A stretch of DNA of 64,000 bases from Eikenella exigua (lineage in GTDB: Bacteria; Pseudomonadota; Gammaproteobacteria; Burkholderiales; Neisseriaceae): NCBI RefSeq assembly GCF_008805035.1, contig NZ_CP038018.1:1550001-1614000 (forward strand), read 5' to 3'. Position 1 is the first letter of the stretch, and the number at the start of each line of letters is the position of its first letter. The notes below the pieces were generated by a model. The model was not told the origin of the DNA. It saw nothing but the letters and a program-made list of their open reading frames with translations, and did not search any database. Below, piece by piece: positions 46,393-54,999 of the stretch. The position numbers and the translations under genes were made by a program.

Positions 46393-48195
46393 CTAGGCCA
46401 CTTGCCGCCATTTCTGCTGCTGCTCGCGGTGGTAGTGCCTGAGCGTGTGTTCTTTGCGCCGCCCGCTTGAGAAGGCAGAAACGCGTTTCAGGTAGCCGAT
46501 AACGCGGGTGCCATGGTCGATGTCGTGCGAACCACAGGTGGAACAGGCGTGCAGGGTGCGTTTGTCGATGTGGCCGCATTTGTTGCAAATGGTGATGCGC
46601 ACGTTCACGCAGAAGTAGTTGCAGCCGGTTTGCGCGGCGATGTCCAAAAGCGAGCGGTAGCCGGACGCGGGCAAGGCTTCGTCGAGGTTCAGGTGCAGCG
46701 CGGAGCCGCCGTCGAGCCAGTCCACCAGTTCTTTGCCGTGCAGCAGGAATTTGTCGAGCGCGTTGATTTCTTCGTCTTCGACGACATAGAAATAGGAGTT
46801 GTAGCATTCGCGGCTGACTTTGTAGCCGTCGGCCTTGTCCCATTTGGCGTTTTTCACGCCGAGGTTTTCGGCGGGAACAAACTCGGTGTTGAACTTCACG
46901 CCGTAGTGTTTGCTGGCGGCTTGATTAGCTTCAAATATGGTTTTCAGACGACCTTGGACGAAGTTGATGTAGTCATCGTTGTAGCCGACTTTGATGCCTT
47001 GCGATTCGGCGGCTTCCGCCATGCCGTTGATGCCGATGGTGAGGAACTGTTTGTCCAGAGTGATGAAGCCTGCATCGTAAACGGGTAGCATTCCGGCAGC
47101 TTGGTATTCTTCCATCAGTTTGCGATAGGCGTATTGGTATTTGTGGATTTTGGCGACTTCGGCGGCAAGGTCGCGACCGTCTTGCTCCAGTCGGTTCATA
47201 TTGATGGTGATGACGTTGATGGAACCGGTCGCTACGCCGCCCGCACCGAGTGTGTAGCTGAAGGTGCGGTCTTCGATGGCGTTGCGCAGGCGGCAGCAGG
47301 AAGCCAACGAGTCGGGGTTGTCGGAAAGATAAACGAAGAAGGAATTTCCTTCCGCCAACTCTTTCGCCATTTCGTCGGCAAACACGGTGTCTTTGCATTT
47401 GCCGCCATCGGTCAGCATCGCAGCGGTAACGACGGGGAAGGTTAAAACGGCTTTGGTGCGTTCCTGATTGAACCATTTGAGGAAGAAGTTTTGCAGCTTC
47501 GCCACGCTCGCCCACACCGGTTTGCTGAAATCGGGGAAGACGAAATCGCCGAACATCGCATCGAAATAGTATTGATCGTAAACGGAAATATTCCAGAATA
47601 CGCTCTGATAGCCGCGCGCGGCGGCGGGCTGGTTGATGCTGTATACCACCTGCTGCATGTGGTTGGCGATTTCTTTGCCGTGGTTTTCCAAATAATCGTC
47701 GCCGTAGTCTTTGCGGGCGAAGTAGTCGAAATAGGTCAGAAATTCCACCGTTGCCACCGCACCGGCAAACTGCGCGCTGATGGCAAACACAAGGTTGATA
47801 AACGAGCCGCAAAACGATGCCAGATGTTGCGGCGCTTTGGATTCGCCACCGAGTTTGCTTAAACCATCCAGCAGGAAGGGATACAGCGTGGCCGACACGC
47901 AATAGGGTTTCAGGCTGGTTTCGTCGTGCACATAGATTTCGTGTGCTTCGATTTGGCGCAAATATTCGTTTGCCACAGATTGATCGAAAATCTCGGCAAT
48001 TTTGCGCGACACCTGGGCACGGTTAATCTGCACGAAAAAGTCTTTCATCAGCTCGGCTTCCATCGTGGCGATGTTCTTCTGCGTTACGTTGGCGTTGGCG
48101 TCCATTTTCGAGCCGTCCGCCGCGTTTTGCGCGCTGATGTAGTCGTGCATGAACTGCAGTTTGCCGTTTAACCGTTCGGAATCTAGCCGGATCAT
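46393..48195 (-). CDS. nrdD: Anaerobic ribonucleoside-triphosphate reductase
   Basis: Class III reductase that makes deoxynucleotides from NTPs under anoxia with a glycyl radical. The 600-residue chain is shorter than E. coli NrdD because the N-terminal ATP-cone seems to be missing. A zinc site CNKCG...CSTCG (near 545-560) and the radical-glycine motif RVIGYLKRVS are near the end. The codons for GYLK form an Eikenella DUS (46486-46497), so the radical glycine codon lies inside an uptake sequence. At 46943-46954 the gene also carries a perfect AGGTCGTCTGAA, a different neisserial dialect. Activated by nrdG upstream. Confidence 0.96.
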   Translation of the reverse strand: MIRLDSERLNGKLQFMHDYISAQNAADGSKMDANANVTQKNIATMEAELMKDFFVQINRAQVSRKIAEIFDQSVANEYLRQIEAHEIYVHDETSLKPYCVSATLYPFLLDGLSKLGGESKAPQHLASFCGSFINLVFAISAQFAGAVATVEFLTYFDYFARKDYGDDYLENHGKEIANHMQQVVYSINQPAAARGYQSVFWNISVYDQYYFDAMFGDFVFPDFSKPVWASVAKLQNFFLKWFNQERTKAVLTFPVVTAAMLTDGGKCKDTVFADEMAKELAEGNSFFVYLSDNPDSLASCCRLRNAIEDRTFSYTLGAGGVATGSINVITINMNRLEQDGRDLAAEVAKIHKYQYAYRKLMEEYQAAGMLPVYDAGFITLDKQFLTIGINGMAEAAESQGIKVGYNDDYINFVQGRLKTIFEANQAASKHYGVKFNTEFVPAENLGVKNAKWDKADGYKVSRECYNSYFYVVEDEEINALDKFLLHGKELVDWLDGGSALHLNLDEALPASGYRSLLDIAAQTGCNYFCVNVRITICNKCGHIDKRTLHACSTCGSHDIDHGTRVIGYLKRVSAFSSGRRKEHTLRHYHREQQQKWRQVA

Positions 48196-48253
48196 GGGTT
48201 TACTCTCCTCATTGACAGTGTTAGTGGGGACGAAAGGGGCGAATATTCAGCCG

Positions 48254-48808
48254 TTAGGCCGATTGGAAATGCAGACTACCGGCCGCCAGCGGCGGTTGTT
48301 GCACCAAGGGGATGACGGGGCGGCGGGGCGCGGCCTGCTCGTCGATAAACAGATGGTTGAGCACTTCGCCGGTGCGTAAATCTATGAAACGCTGATTGGT
48401 GTGCGGGCTTTCCAGGCCGCCGAGTTCCATTTTCCAGCGGCCGGTTTTGAGATAGGTGAGCTGCGGGATGATGGCGATGGAGGCGCGTTCCAGCTCGTCT
48501 TGCTCCAGGCCGGTGTAAAGGCAGGTGTGCAGGCCGGCTGCACGCACGGTTTCCAAGAGCGGCAGCAGTTTTTCAGGTAGCCATTCGCCGCCCATAAACA
48601 GCACGCAGGTAATCAGCCCGCGATAGCGTGCCAGGCGGCTTTGCAGGTATTCGGCAGTCAGTTCGGTGCCCAAACCGCCCTTCCAACTGTCAGCGCTGTG
48701 GCAACCTTTGCAGCGCAGCGGGCAGCCGGAAAACAGAAATGCCAGCGACACTTCGCCCGGCACTTCCTGCCAAACGATCTGCTCACGGGTAAAATTCAGC
48801 GTTTCCAT
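48254..48808 (-). CDS. nrdG: Anaerobic ribonucleotide reductase activating protein
   Basis: A radical-SAM protein of 184 residues that generates the glycyl radical on NrdD. The cluster motif CPLRCKGC gives cysteines at 29, 33 and 36 (CxxxCxxC), followed by ADSW. VLFMGGEW near 91 corresponds to the SAM-binding GGE motif. It is the first gene of the operon, 58 bases upstream of nrdD, and is preceded by two NrdR boxes. The order nrdG-nrdD is the reverse of E. coli. Confidence 0.93.
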   Translation of the reverse strand: METLNFTREQIVWQEVPGEVSLAFLFSGCPLRCKGCHSADSWKGGLGTELTAEYLQSRLARYRGLITCVLFMGGEWLPEKLLPLLETVRAAGLHTCLYTGLEQDELERASIAIIPQLTYLKTGRWKMELGGLESPHTNQRFIDLRTGEVLNHLFIDEQAAPRRPVIPLVQQPPLAAGSLHFQSA

Positions 48809-48826
48809 AGCCCTATCCTTAAAAAT

Positions 48827-48869
48827 ACAACATATAGTGCGATAAATTTTTTAAAACACTATATGTTGT
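48827..48869 (-). promoter_or_regulatory. nrdR box: Pair of NrdR boxes upstream of nrdG-nrdD
   Basis: ACAACATATAGTG (48827-48839) and CACTATATGTTGT (48857-48869) are perfect reverse complements, 30 bases centre to centre. Both match the NrdR consensus (ACAcTATATaTTGT), and the three-helical-turn spacing is that of the canonical double box. NrdR would repress when dATP is high. Confidence 0.85.
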
Positions 48870-48874
48870 GGTGA

Positions 48875-49377
48875 ATTGTCCTGCTTTCGCAGGAAAAACG
48901 CAAGCGGCTGCGCCGTTAAATCGGGTTAATTACGAATGCTTTTAAATGAGAACAGCCTCTGAAGGGCAGGAAGATTTTTGTGCAGACAAGAGTTTGTATC
49001 CATCCATCATGCAGGGAAAACTGAATCCCTATCTCTCTTCGACAGACACAGAGTTTGACTTAGCTCAAAAGTGCACGGGGCTTGTGGCAGACAGGGGAAT
49101 GGTTACATGAAGGTGAAGCTTCAACACAATTAAAACGCAACGCAGTTTCTGCAGGGCTAAAACTTCAGGCAGCCTTCAACGTATCAGCCAAAACATACAT
49201 ACCCGAGCAAATTAGTTGGAAAATTTAACGCAATCATGCATAATGCTGCAAAATTTTGCATATAGCGGATGAACACGCTTCCACTGCGACGTTAGCATGC
49301 CTTGTATCGAAAACGCATTCCTTTGCTATAACCCTCTTGGCAAAATTTATTTCTCCTCCAACAAAAGGAAACAACCC
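48875..49377. other. Divergent intergenic region with repeat remnant
   Basis: No gene between 48875 and 49377. TTGACTTAGCTCAA (49055-49068) resembles an FNR site at 8 of 10 key positions. A degenerate DUS element occupies 49106-49175, with AAGCTTCAACACAATTAAAACG and GCAGTTTCTGCAGGGCTAAA. AAAGGAAAC before 49378 is the ribosome site. Confidence 0.4.
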
Positions 49378-50583
49378 ATGAAAAAACTCGCCCTGCTGCC
49401 AATTTTGGCCGCCCTCTCCCTACCCGCCTTTGCTGCCGACAATTACCTCACCAGCCAAGCATCCAACCACACCGAAACCATCAAAGGCGAAGACCCTGCC
49501 GCACAGCAGCTGTTCCAGCGCAGCTTCCGCCTGGAAGAAGGCCAAAGCAACACCACCACACTGGATGTAAAAGCCGGCCAGGTATATACCGTGTTTGCCG
49601 ACTGCTCCGTGAACTGCTCCAACATCAAATTCAGCGTTACCCAAGGCCGCACCACCCTATTCCGTAAAAACCGTGGCGACGGCTCCCGCTTCACCTGGCA
49701 AGCCGAACGCGACGGCCGCGTGGAACTCAACACCGAAATGGTCGCTTGCTCCCGTAGCCGTTGCCGTTCCATGCTGCACGTGTTTAGCGGCGGCAAAGTA
49801 AGCAACAGTGACAGCGCAGGTGCCTCCTTGGAAGCCGCCCAAAAAACCACCCGCGAAGCACAGCAAGCTCTCGACAAAAACGTCCACGAACTGCCCCTGA
49901 TTAGCGGCCAGCTCACCGACAGCCAAAACCGCAGTGTGGAAATCGAGCTCACCGCCGGCAAGTATTACAGCGTGTTCGGCCGCTGCGACCAATCCTGCGA
50001 AGACCTCGACCTCTCCCTCGGCGCCAATGGCAAAACAATCGCCTCCGACACCGAAGGCAACGATGCACCCCAATTGAGCTTCAAAGCCGAACAAGGCGGC
50101 CGCCATCAGCTCAACATCAGCATGGAAGACTGCGACAACGACTCCTGCGCCTACTCCGTGCAAGTGTTTGAAAGCAGCACCGACACCGACCCCTCCCTGC
50201 TGCATGCCCAGCAAAGCAACGTGAACATCGTGAAAAACCACGACCCGGCCGCCCGTGTGTTCCTACTACGCCAGCAACGCCTTGCTGCCGGCCAGAGCCA
50301 CACCGAGCAAGTTAACCTCACCGCCGGCAAAGCCTACACCTTCTACGGCGACTGCGACGACAACTGCTCCGACATCGACCTCACCGTACGCCTCAATGGC
50401 CGCGTGGTGAAACAAGACGTATTGGGCGACAGCGTGCCCCTGTTCAGCTACCGCCCCGCCCGCAGCGGCCGCTACAGCGTAACCCTGCCGATGAAAACAT
50501 GCTCCGCCGCCACCTGCGCCGCCAGCATCCACATCTTTGAAGGCACCAAAATGGTGTACGACAACAACGGCCGCAACCGCTAA
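49378..50583 (+). CDS. Exported protein with three tandem cysteine-rich repeats
   Basis: A 401-residue protein with a signal peptide (1-20, ending PAFA). Three related domains of about 95 residues follow. They begin near FQRSFRLEEGQS, LPLISGQLTDSQ and FLLRQQRLAAGQS. Each has a KAG-x-YTVF-type strand followed by CxxxC (ADCSVNC, GRCDQSC, GDCDDNC), a GR-xx-LN-type strand and then CxxxxC (ACSRSRC, DCDNDSC, TCSAATC) before an HVF/QVF/HIF strand. This suggests two disulfides per domain. A pre-peptidase C-terminal (PPC)-like beta fold is a guess. No family recognised. It is monocistronic, with a DUS terminator downstream. Confidence 0.75.
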   Translation: MKKLALLPILAALSLPAFAADNYLTSQASNHTETIKGEDPAAQQLFQRSFRLEEGQSNTTTLDVKAGQVYTVFADCSVNCSNIKFSVTQGRTTLFRKNRGDGSRFTWQAERDGRVELNTEMVACSRSRCRSMLHVFSGGKVSNSDSAGASLEAAQKTTREAQQALDKNVHELPLISGQLTDSQNRSVEIELTAGKYYSVFGRCDQSCEDLDLSLGANGKTIASDTEGNDAPQLSFKAEQGGRHQLNISMEDCDNDSCAYSVQVFESSTDTDPSLLHAQQSNVNIVKNHDPAARVFLLRQQRLAAGQSHTEQVNLTAGKAYTFYGDCDDNCSDIDLTVRLNGRVVKQDVLGDSVPLFSYRPARSGRYSVTLPMKTCSAATCAASIHIFEGTKMVYDNNGRNR

Positions 50584-50612
50584 CAAACTGAGCCATCAGT
50601 AATCACAAGCAA

Positions 50613-50675
50613 AGGCTACCTGAAAGCGCAACGCAGCGAAGTTTCTGCGGAGCCAAACTTTCAGGTAGCCTTTAG
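50613..50675 (+). terminator. DUS-flanked repeat terminator
   Basis: Arms at 50613-50624 and 50660-50671. The interior holds GCAACGCAGCGAAGTTTCTGCGGAGCC, the right-hand module only, followed by TTTAG. Confidence 0.75.
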
Positions 50676-50694
50676 ATTGCACGCAGGCAACAAT

Positions 50695-50785
50695 AGCCAA
50701 AGCACTTATGTCTTCATACCGGGCAACAAGCCGCCGCAGTACGGCAAAGCTTGCCGATACAGTAGCCAGAAATAAGTGCTTTAAC
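50695..50785. mobile_element. Miniature inverted-repeat element (about 85 bases)
   Basis: Terminal inverted repeats AAAGCACTTAT (50699-50709) and ATAAGTGCTTT (50772-50782), extending outward with two mismatches (ATAGcc / ATAGtt). The interior includes the palindrome GGCAAAGCTTGCC. Its left end matches 4840-4863, and the CTTCATACC stretch recurs there too. No coding capacity. Confidence 0.62.
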
Positions 50786-50815
50786 TATGGCCATACCGAT
50801 ACAAATATCATCGAA

Positions 50816-50858
50816 AGGCTACCTGAAAATCCAAACAAACACTTTTCAGGTAGCCTTC
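50816..50858 (-). terminator. DUS-pair hairpin downstream of fumC
   Basis: AGGCTACCTGAA (50816-50827) and TTCAGGTAGCCT (50845-50856), some 70 bases past the fumC stop. Confidence 0.65.
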
Positions 50859-50930
50859 CTACCGTGCAAACAATAAACGAAATAAAGCGCATACTGCTTC
50901 CAATATGCGCTTCTTCCTTCCTAACTGAAC

Positions 50931-52325
50931 TTATTTCAAACTGCCTACCATATCGGCAGGACGTACCCAGTCGTCAAACTGCTCGGCGCTCAAGAAGCCG
51001 GATTTAACGGCTTCTTCGCGCAGGGTGGTGCCGTTTTTGTGAGCGGCTTTGGCGATTTTGGCAGCGTTTTCGTAGCCGATTTTGGTGTTCAACGCGGTAA
51101 CCAGCATCAGGGAGTTATCGAGCTGCTGTTTGATACGAGGCAGGTTAGGCTCAATGCCGGCTGCACAATGTTCGTCAAACGAAATGCAAGCATCAGCCAA
51201 AAGCTGTGCCGATTGCAGGAAGTTGGCGGCCATCACGGGTTTGAACACGTTGAGCTGGAACTGCCCCTGAGTGCCGGAGAAAGAAATGGCGGTGTCGTTG
51301 CCCAACACTTGGGCGCACACCATGGCGAGGGCTTCGCACTGGGTGGGGTTCACTTTGCCGGGCATGATGGAGGAGCCTGGCTCATTCTCGGGAATCAGGA
51401 TTTCACCAATACCGGAACGCGGGCCGGAAGCCAACAAACGGATATCGTTGGCAATTTTATACAGCGACACAGCCAGCTGCTTCAATGCACCGTGGGTTTC
51501 CACAATAGCGTCGTGCGTGGCCAATGCTTCGAATTTGTTCGGCGCGGTAACAAAGGGCAGGCCGGTGAATTTGGCGATATAGAAAGCTACCTGAACATCA
51601 TAGCCTTTGGGCGTGTTCAAGCCGGTGCCCACGGCAGTGCCGCCTAAGGCAAGTTCGGCCAAGTGCGGTAGGGTGTTTTCCAAGGCACGGATGCCGTAGG
51701 CAAGCTGGGCGGCATAGGCAGAAAATTCTTGACCGAGGGTGAGCGGAGTGGCATCCATCAGATGGGTACGGCCGATTTTCACCACGTCGGCAAATGCCTC
51801 GGCTTTGGCAGCCAAGGTTTTTTGCAGGCGCTTAACGGCGGGTAGGGTGTGCTGCACTACCTTTTGGTAGGCGGCAATGTGCATGGCGGTGGGATAGGTG
51901 TCGTTGGAAGACTGGGATTTGTTTACGTCGTCATTGGGGTGGATAACGCTTTTCTCGCCCAATTTGCCGCCGTTCAACACGTGAGCACGGTTGGAAATGA
52001 CTTCGTTCAAATTCATGTTGGACTGTGTGCCGGAGCCGGTTTGCCAAATCACCAGCGGAAACTCTTCATCCAGCTTGTGCGCCAAAATTTCGTCACAGGC
52101 GGCAGCAATCAGATCGCGCTTCTCAGCAGGCAATACACCCAAGTCGGCATTGGCAAAAGCAGCTGCTTTTTTCAAGTAGGCAAAGGCTTCAATGATTTCA
52201 TGCGGCATGGAAGCAGCCGGGCCGATTTTGAAGTTGTTGCGGGAGCGTTCGGTCTGCGCGCCCCAATACCGGTTGGCCGGCACCCTTACTTCTCCCATGG
52301 TATCTTTTTCAATGCGAAATTCCAT
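50931..52325 (-). CDS. fumC: Fumarate hydratase, class II
   Basis: Interconverts fumarate and L-malate in the citric acid cycle, without an iron-sulfur cluster. The 464-residue length is typical. It has [18 protein letters not shown] near 98, [20 protein letters not shown] near 130, and the superfamily signature [17 protein letters not shown] near 317. The [16 protein letters not shown] start fits homologues; 15 upstream codons were dropped. A DUS variant is embedded at 51583. A Correia-like element lies in its promoter region. Confidence 0.97.
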   Translation of the reverse strand: MEFRIEKDTMGEVRVPANRYWGAQTERSRNNFKIGPAASMPHEIIEAFAYLKKAAAFANADLGVLPAEKRDLIAAACDEILAHKLDEEFPLVIWQTGSGTQSNMNLNEVISNRAHVLNGGKLGEKSVIHPNDDVNKSQSSNDTYPTAMHIAAYQKVVQHTLPAVKRLQKTLAAKAEAFADVVKIGRTHLMDATPLTLGQEFSAYAAQLAYGIRALENTLPHLAELALGGTAVGTGLNTPKGYDVQVAFYIAKFTGLPFVTAPNKFEALATHDAIVETHGALKQLAVSLYKIANDIRLLASGPRSGIGEILIPENEPGSSIMPGKVNPTQCEALAMVCAQVLGNDTAISFSGTQGQFQLNVFKPVMAANFLQSAQLLADACISFDEHCAAGIEPNLPRIKQQLDNSLMLVTALNTKIGYENAAKIAKAAHKNGTTLREEAVKSGFLSAEQFDDWVRPADMVGSLK

Positions 52326-52392
52326 CACACAGCTCCTGAAGTTTGTTAGATTTCTAAATTCAAAAACCAACTGGGTAGATAAAACACTTAAT

Positions 52393-52476
52393 TACCGCGT
52401 TGGCTCACCTTGCCATATTGCTCATACTGTCTGCGGATTATCGCCTTGCATGAAAAATATGCTTCAATTATAGCGG
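52393..52476 (-). mobile_element. Correia-like repeat in the fumC promoter region
   Basis: TACCGCGTTGGCTCACCTTGCC, ACTGTCTGCGGATTATCGCC and a closing ATTATAGCGG align in order with the Correia repeat interior (CTGTCTGCGGCTTCGTCGCC) and its TATAGTGGATTAA end. On the minus strand it ends with CGCTATAAT. That TATAAT (52467-52472), with TTGTGC 16 bases upstream (52489-52494), is a candidate fumC promoter. Confidence 0.65.
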
Positions 52477-52636
52477 CTTCCAATTATGGCACAACTAAGC
52501 GGGCACTATCTGCATCATACTGATTCTAAATAACTATATTAAGACATATCCAACTTATTCCTAGCCAAGGGGAATATATCATAAAACCAAGCGGCTTTTC
52601 ACGGTGGGATATGGAAAATATTAAAACTGGAAATGC

Positions 52637-52671
52637 CAAAACCCCGCTGCCTTTAAGCAGCGGGGTTTTTA
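52637..52671 (-). terminator. Terminator of the tRNA pair
   Basis: CAAAACCCCGCTGC / GCAGCGGGGTTTTT: 13-base-pair stem with T-run, readable on both strands and lying directly after tRNA-Asp. Confidence 0.92.
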
Positions 52672-52679
52672 TATTGAAA

Positions 52680-52756
52680 TGGCGCGGTGGACGGGACTCG
52701 AACCCGCGACCACCGGCGTGACAGGCCGGTACTCTAACCAACTGAGCTACCACCGC
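52680..52756 (-). tRNA. tRNA-Asp (GUC)
   Basis: Acceptor GCGGTGG pairs with CCACCGC, the D stem GCTC follows TA, and the anticodon loop is CTGTCAC (GTC). The T arm GGTTCGAGTCC is normal, and 3' CCA is encoded. Co-transcribed with the tRNA-Val upstream. Confidence 0.96.
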
Positions 52757-52766
52757 GCGCGCAAAA

Positions 52767-52842
52767 TGGTGGGTGATGACGGAGTCGAACCGCCGACATT
52801 CTGCTTGTAAGGCAGACGCTCTACCAACTGAGCTAATCACCC
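52767..52842 (-). tRNA. tRNA-Val (UAC)
   Basis: Acceptor GGGTGAT/ATCACCC, D stem GCTC, anticodon loop CTTACAA (TAC), T loop TTCGACT and encoded CCA. First gene of a two-tRNA transcript, ten bases from tRNA-Asp. Confidence 0.96.
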
Positions 52843-52873
52843 GTATTTCCGTGCACAGCACTAGAAGACGAGT

Positions 52874-52902
52874 ATTACACCAAACTATCCTCGCCATTGC
52901 AA
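52874..52902 (-). promoter_or_regulatory. Promoter of the tRNA-Val/tRNA-Asp operon
   Basis: TTGCAA, a 17-base spacer and TGTAAT on the minus strand, about 30 bases before tRNA-Val. Confidence 0.75.
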
Positions 52903-53059
52903 GTATTTCTTACAAAAAACTTGCTATAAAATAGCAACACACTGTTATAAAAGTGAAAAAACTTTTTCAACATTTCACCTGTCAACCTGTCGATAATCTC
53001 TCAGCCCACCCGTTTGCGCTATAATATGCCGTTTAATTAATACCACGCACTATGGCTTT

Positions 53060-54757
53060 ATGAATGCCGTTATCCGTACCCGCCAAATCGACCTCCAAGC
53101 CGAACAAGCCCTGCTAGCCGGTGGCACCCCGCCCTTGCTAGCACGCCTGTTTGCCGCCCGCAATGTCCGTTCTCCTGCCGAACTGCATAACCACTTAGCG
53201 AGCCTACTGCCCTATCAATCACTGAAAAATATTGATGCTGCCGCCGAACGGTTGGCTTACGCCATCCAAAAGGAAGAACGAATTTTAATTGTGGCCGACT
53301 ATGATGCTGACGGTGCTACCGCCTGCGCGGCAGGCATTTTAGGCTTGCGCCGCATGGGGGCATGGGTGGAGTTTTTAGTGCCGGACCGTTTCAAACATGG
53401 CTACGGCCTCACCCCGCAACTGGCCGAGCTGGCTGCCAAACGAGGTACTCAGCTGCTATTAACCGTAGATAACGGTATTTCCAGCACTGCCGGTGTAGCA
53501 CGCGCCCACGCATTGGGCATGGACGTGATTATCACCGACCACCACTTGCCGGGCGACACGCTACCTGAATGTATCATCGTTAACCCCAATCAACCGGGAT
53601 GCACGTTTGCCAGCAAGAATCTGGCCGGAGTGGGCGTAATCTTCTATGTATTAACTGCCCTACGCGCCCTGCTGCGTACACAGCAATGGTTCAACCCACA
53701 AAGGCTACCTGAACCTAATTTGGCCGAGCTTTTAGACTTGGTTGCTTTGGGCACCGTGGCCGATGTGGTGACATTGGATTACAACAACCGAATCTTGGTT
53801 AGCCAAGGGCTCAAACGAATGCAGATTGGCAAAACCCGCCCCGGCATTCAGGCGCTTTTTCAGGTAGCCCAGCGCGATATTCGGCAAGCCAAGCCATTTG
53901 ACTTGGGCTTTGCCATCGGTCCGCGCATTAATGCTGCCGGCCGTTTGGAAAACATGGAAATCGGCATTGCCTGCTTGCTAACCGAAGACCCAGCCACCGC
54001 CGCCGAACTAGCCGAACAGCTAAATGAACTTAACCGTACACGGCAAGAAATCGAGCAAAACATGCTACAAGAAGCCCTTGCCCTGGCTGATCAAATCATC
54101 GTTGGCAGCAACCTGGGCATTACCGCCTTCCATCCCGATTGGCACCAAGGCGTGGTCGGTATTGTGGCCAGCCGGCTAAAAGACCGCCTCCATCGCCCCT
54201 CAATCGTGTTCGCCCCCACAGGCAATGGCGAACTGCGTGGCTCTGGCCGTTCTATCCCCTCATTACATCTGCGTGATGCCATCGATTTGGTGGCCAAACG
54301 CCATCCCGAGCTAATTCTAAAATTCGGTGGCCACGCCATGGCTGCCGGCCTCAGCATCCGCGAACAGGATTTTCCCCGATTCCAACAGGCTTTCGAAAAC
54401 GTGCTGTCCGAACTACTAGATCGAGACTCACTTACCCGCACCTTCCTCACTGACGGCAGCCTGAACCCAGAAGAAATTTCCCTGCACACTGCCGAAACGC
54501 TGTCCAACCAAGTATGGGGGCAAGGCTTTCAACCCCCATGTTTCTATAACCAGTTTGAAGTATTGTGGCAGCGGGTAGTTGGCAACGGCCATAAAAAAGC
54601 TGGTCTAAACTGCGGCGGACACACTGTAGAAGCCATGTTTTTCCGTTGCACCGAAGAACTCCCGGCCAAAATTCACACCGTATACCGCCCCATCGCCAAT
54701 CAATGGCGCAATCAATACGAATTACAACTGCATATCGACCACTGGGAGGCAGGCTGA
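53060..54757 (+). CDS. recJ: Single-stranded-DNA-specific exonuclease RecJ
   Basis: A 5'-3' ssDNA exonuclease for recombination and repair, also involved in processing DNA taken up during transformation. The 565-residue length is normal. DHH-family motifs are VADYDADGATA near 78 and TDHHLPG near 160, with a C-terminal DHHA1 domain including SGRSIPSLHLRDAI and LKFGGHAMAAGLSI near 425. Three DUS-like stretches lie in the coding sequence (53561, 53704, 53866). TATAAT at 53020 is a possible -10. No ribosome site is clear. Confidence 0.96.
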   Translation: MNAVIRTRQIDLQAEQALLAGGTPPLLARLFAARNVRSPAELHNHLASLLPYQSLKNIDAAAERLAYAIQKEERILIVADYDADGATACAAGILGLRRMGAWVEFLVPDRFKHGYGLTPQLAELAAKRGTQLLLTVDNGISSTAGVARAHALGMDVIITDHHLPGDTLPECIIVNPNQPGCTFASKNLAGVGVIFYVLTALRALLRTQQWFNPQRLPEPNLAELLDLVALGTVADVVTLDYNNRILVSQGLKRMQIGKTRPGIQALFQVAQRDIRQAKPFDLGFAIGPRINAAGRLENMEIGIACLLTEDPATAAELAEQLNELNRTRQEIEQNMLQEALALADQIIVGSNLGITAFHPDWHQGVVGIVASRLKDRLHRPSIVFAPTGNGELRGSGRSIPSLHLRDAIDLVAKRHPELILKFGGHAMAAGLSIREQDFPRFQQAFENVLSELLDRDSLTRTFLTDGSLNPEEISLHTAETLSNQVWGQGFQPPCFYNQFEVLWQRVVGNGHKKAGLNCGGHTVEAMFFRCTEELPAKIHTVYRPIANQWRNQYELQLHIDHWEAG

Positions 54758-54864
54758 TGTGCAATACACAGCCAAAACTTTTATCATTGTCCTCATGGTA
54801 CACCAACATATCTGGCTGCAGGGAATAATCACTTTTTCCATAAACGGTGCATTCTTACCATGAT

Positions 54865-54893
54865 TTAACTTATAATCGCACCTTAACTATAAT
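54865..54893 (+). promoter_or_regulatory. Candidate pilF promoter
   Basis: TTAACT, a 17-base spacer and TATAAT, about 105 bases upstream of the pilF ATG in an otherwise empty 240-base gap. Confidence 0.6.
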
Positions 54894-54999
54894 ACTGTAA
54901 AAGCATTCTTACTAAATGTGGACATTGGGGGCGGTATCCTAAAAAGCAAATATCCGCTCGAAATTTCGAAATCCATTCTACTTTACTCAGGCAAATACT

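Noticed and set aside
49055..49068. FNR site controlling nrdG-nrdD
   Set aside because: TTGACTTAGCTCAA matches imperfectly and is about 250 bases from nrdG; too weak to call as a feature.
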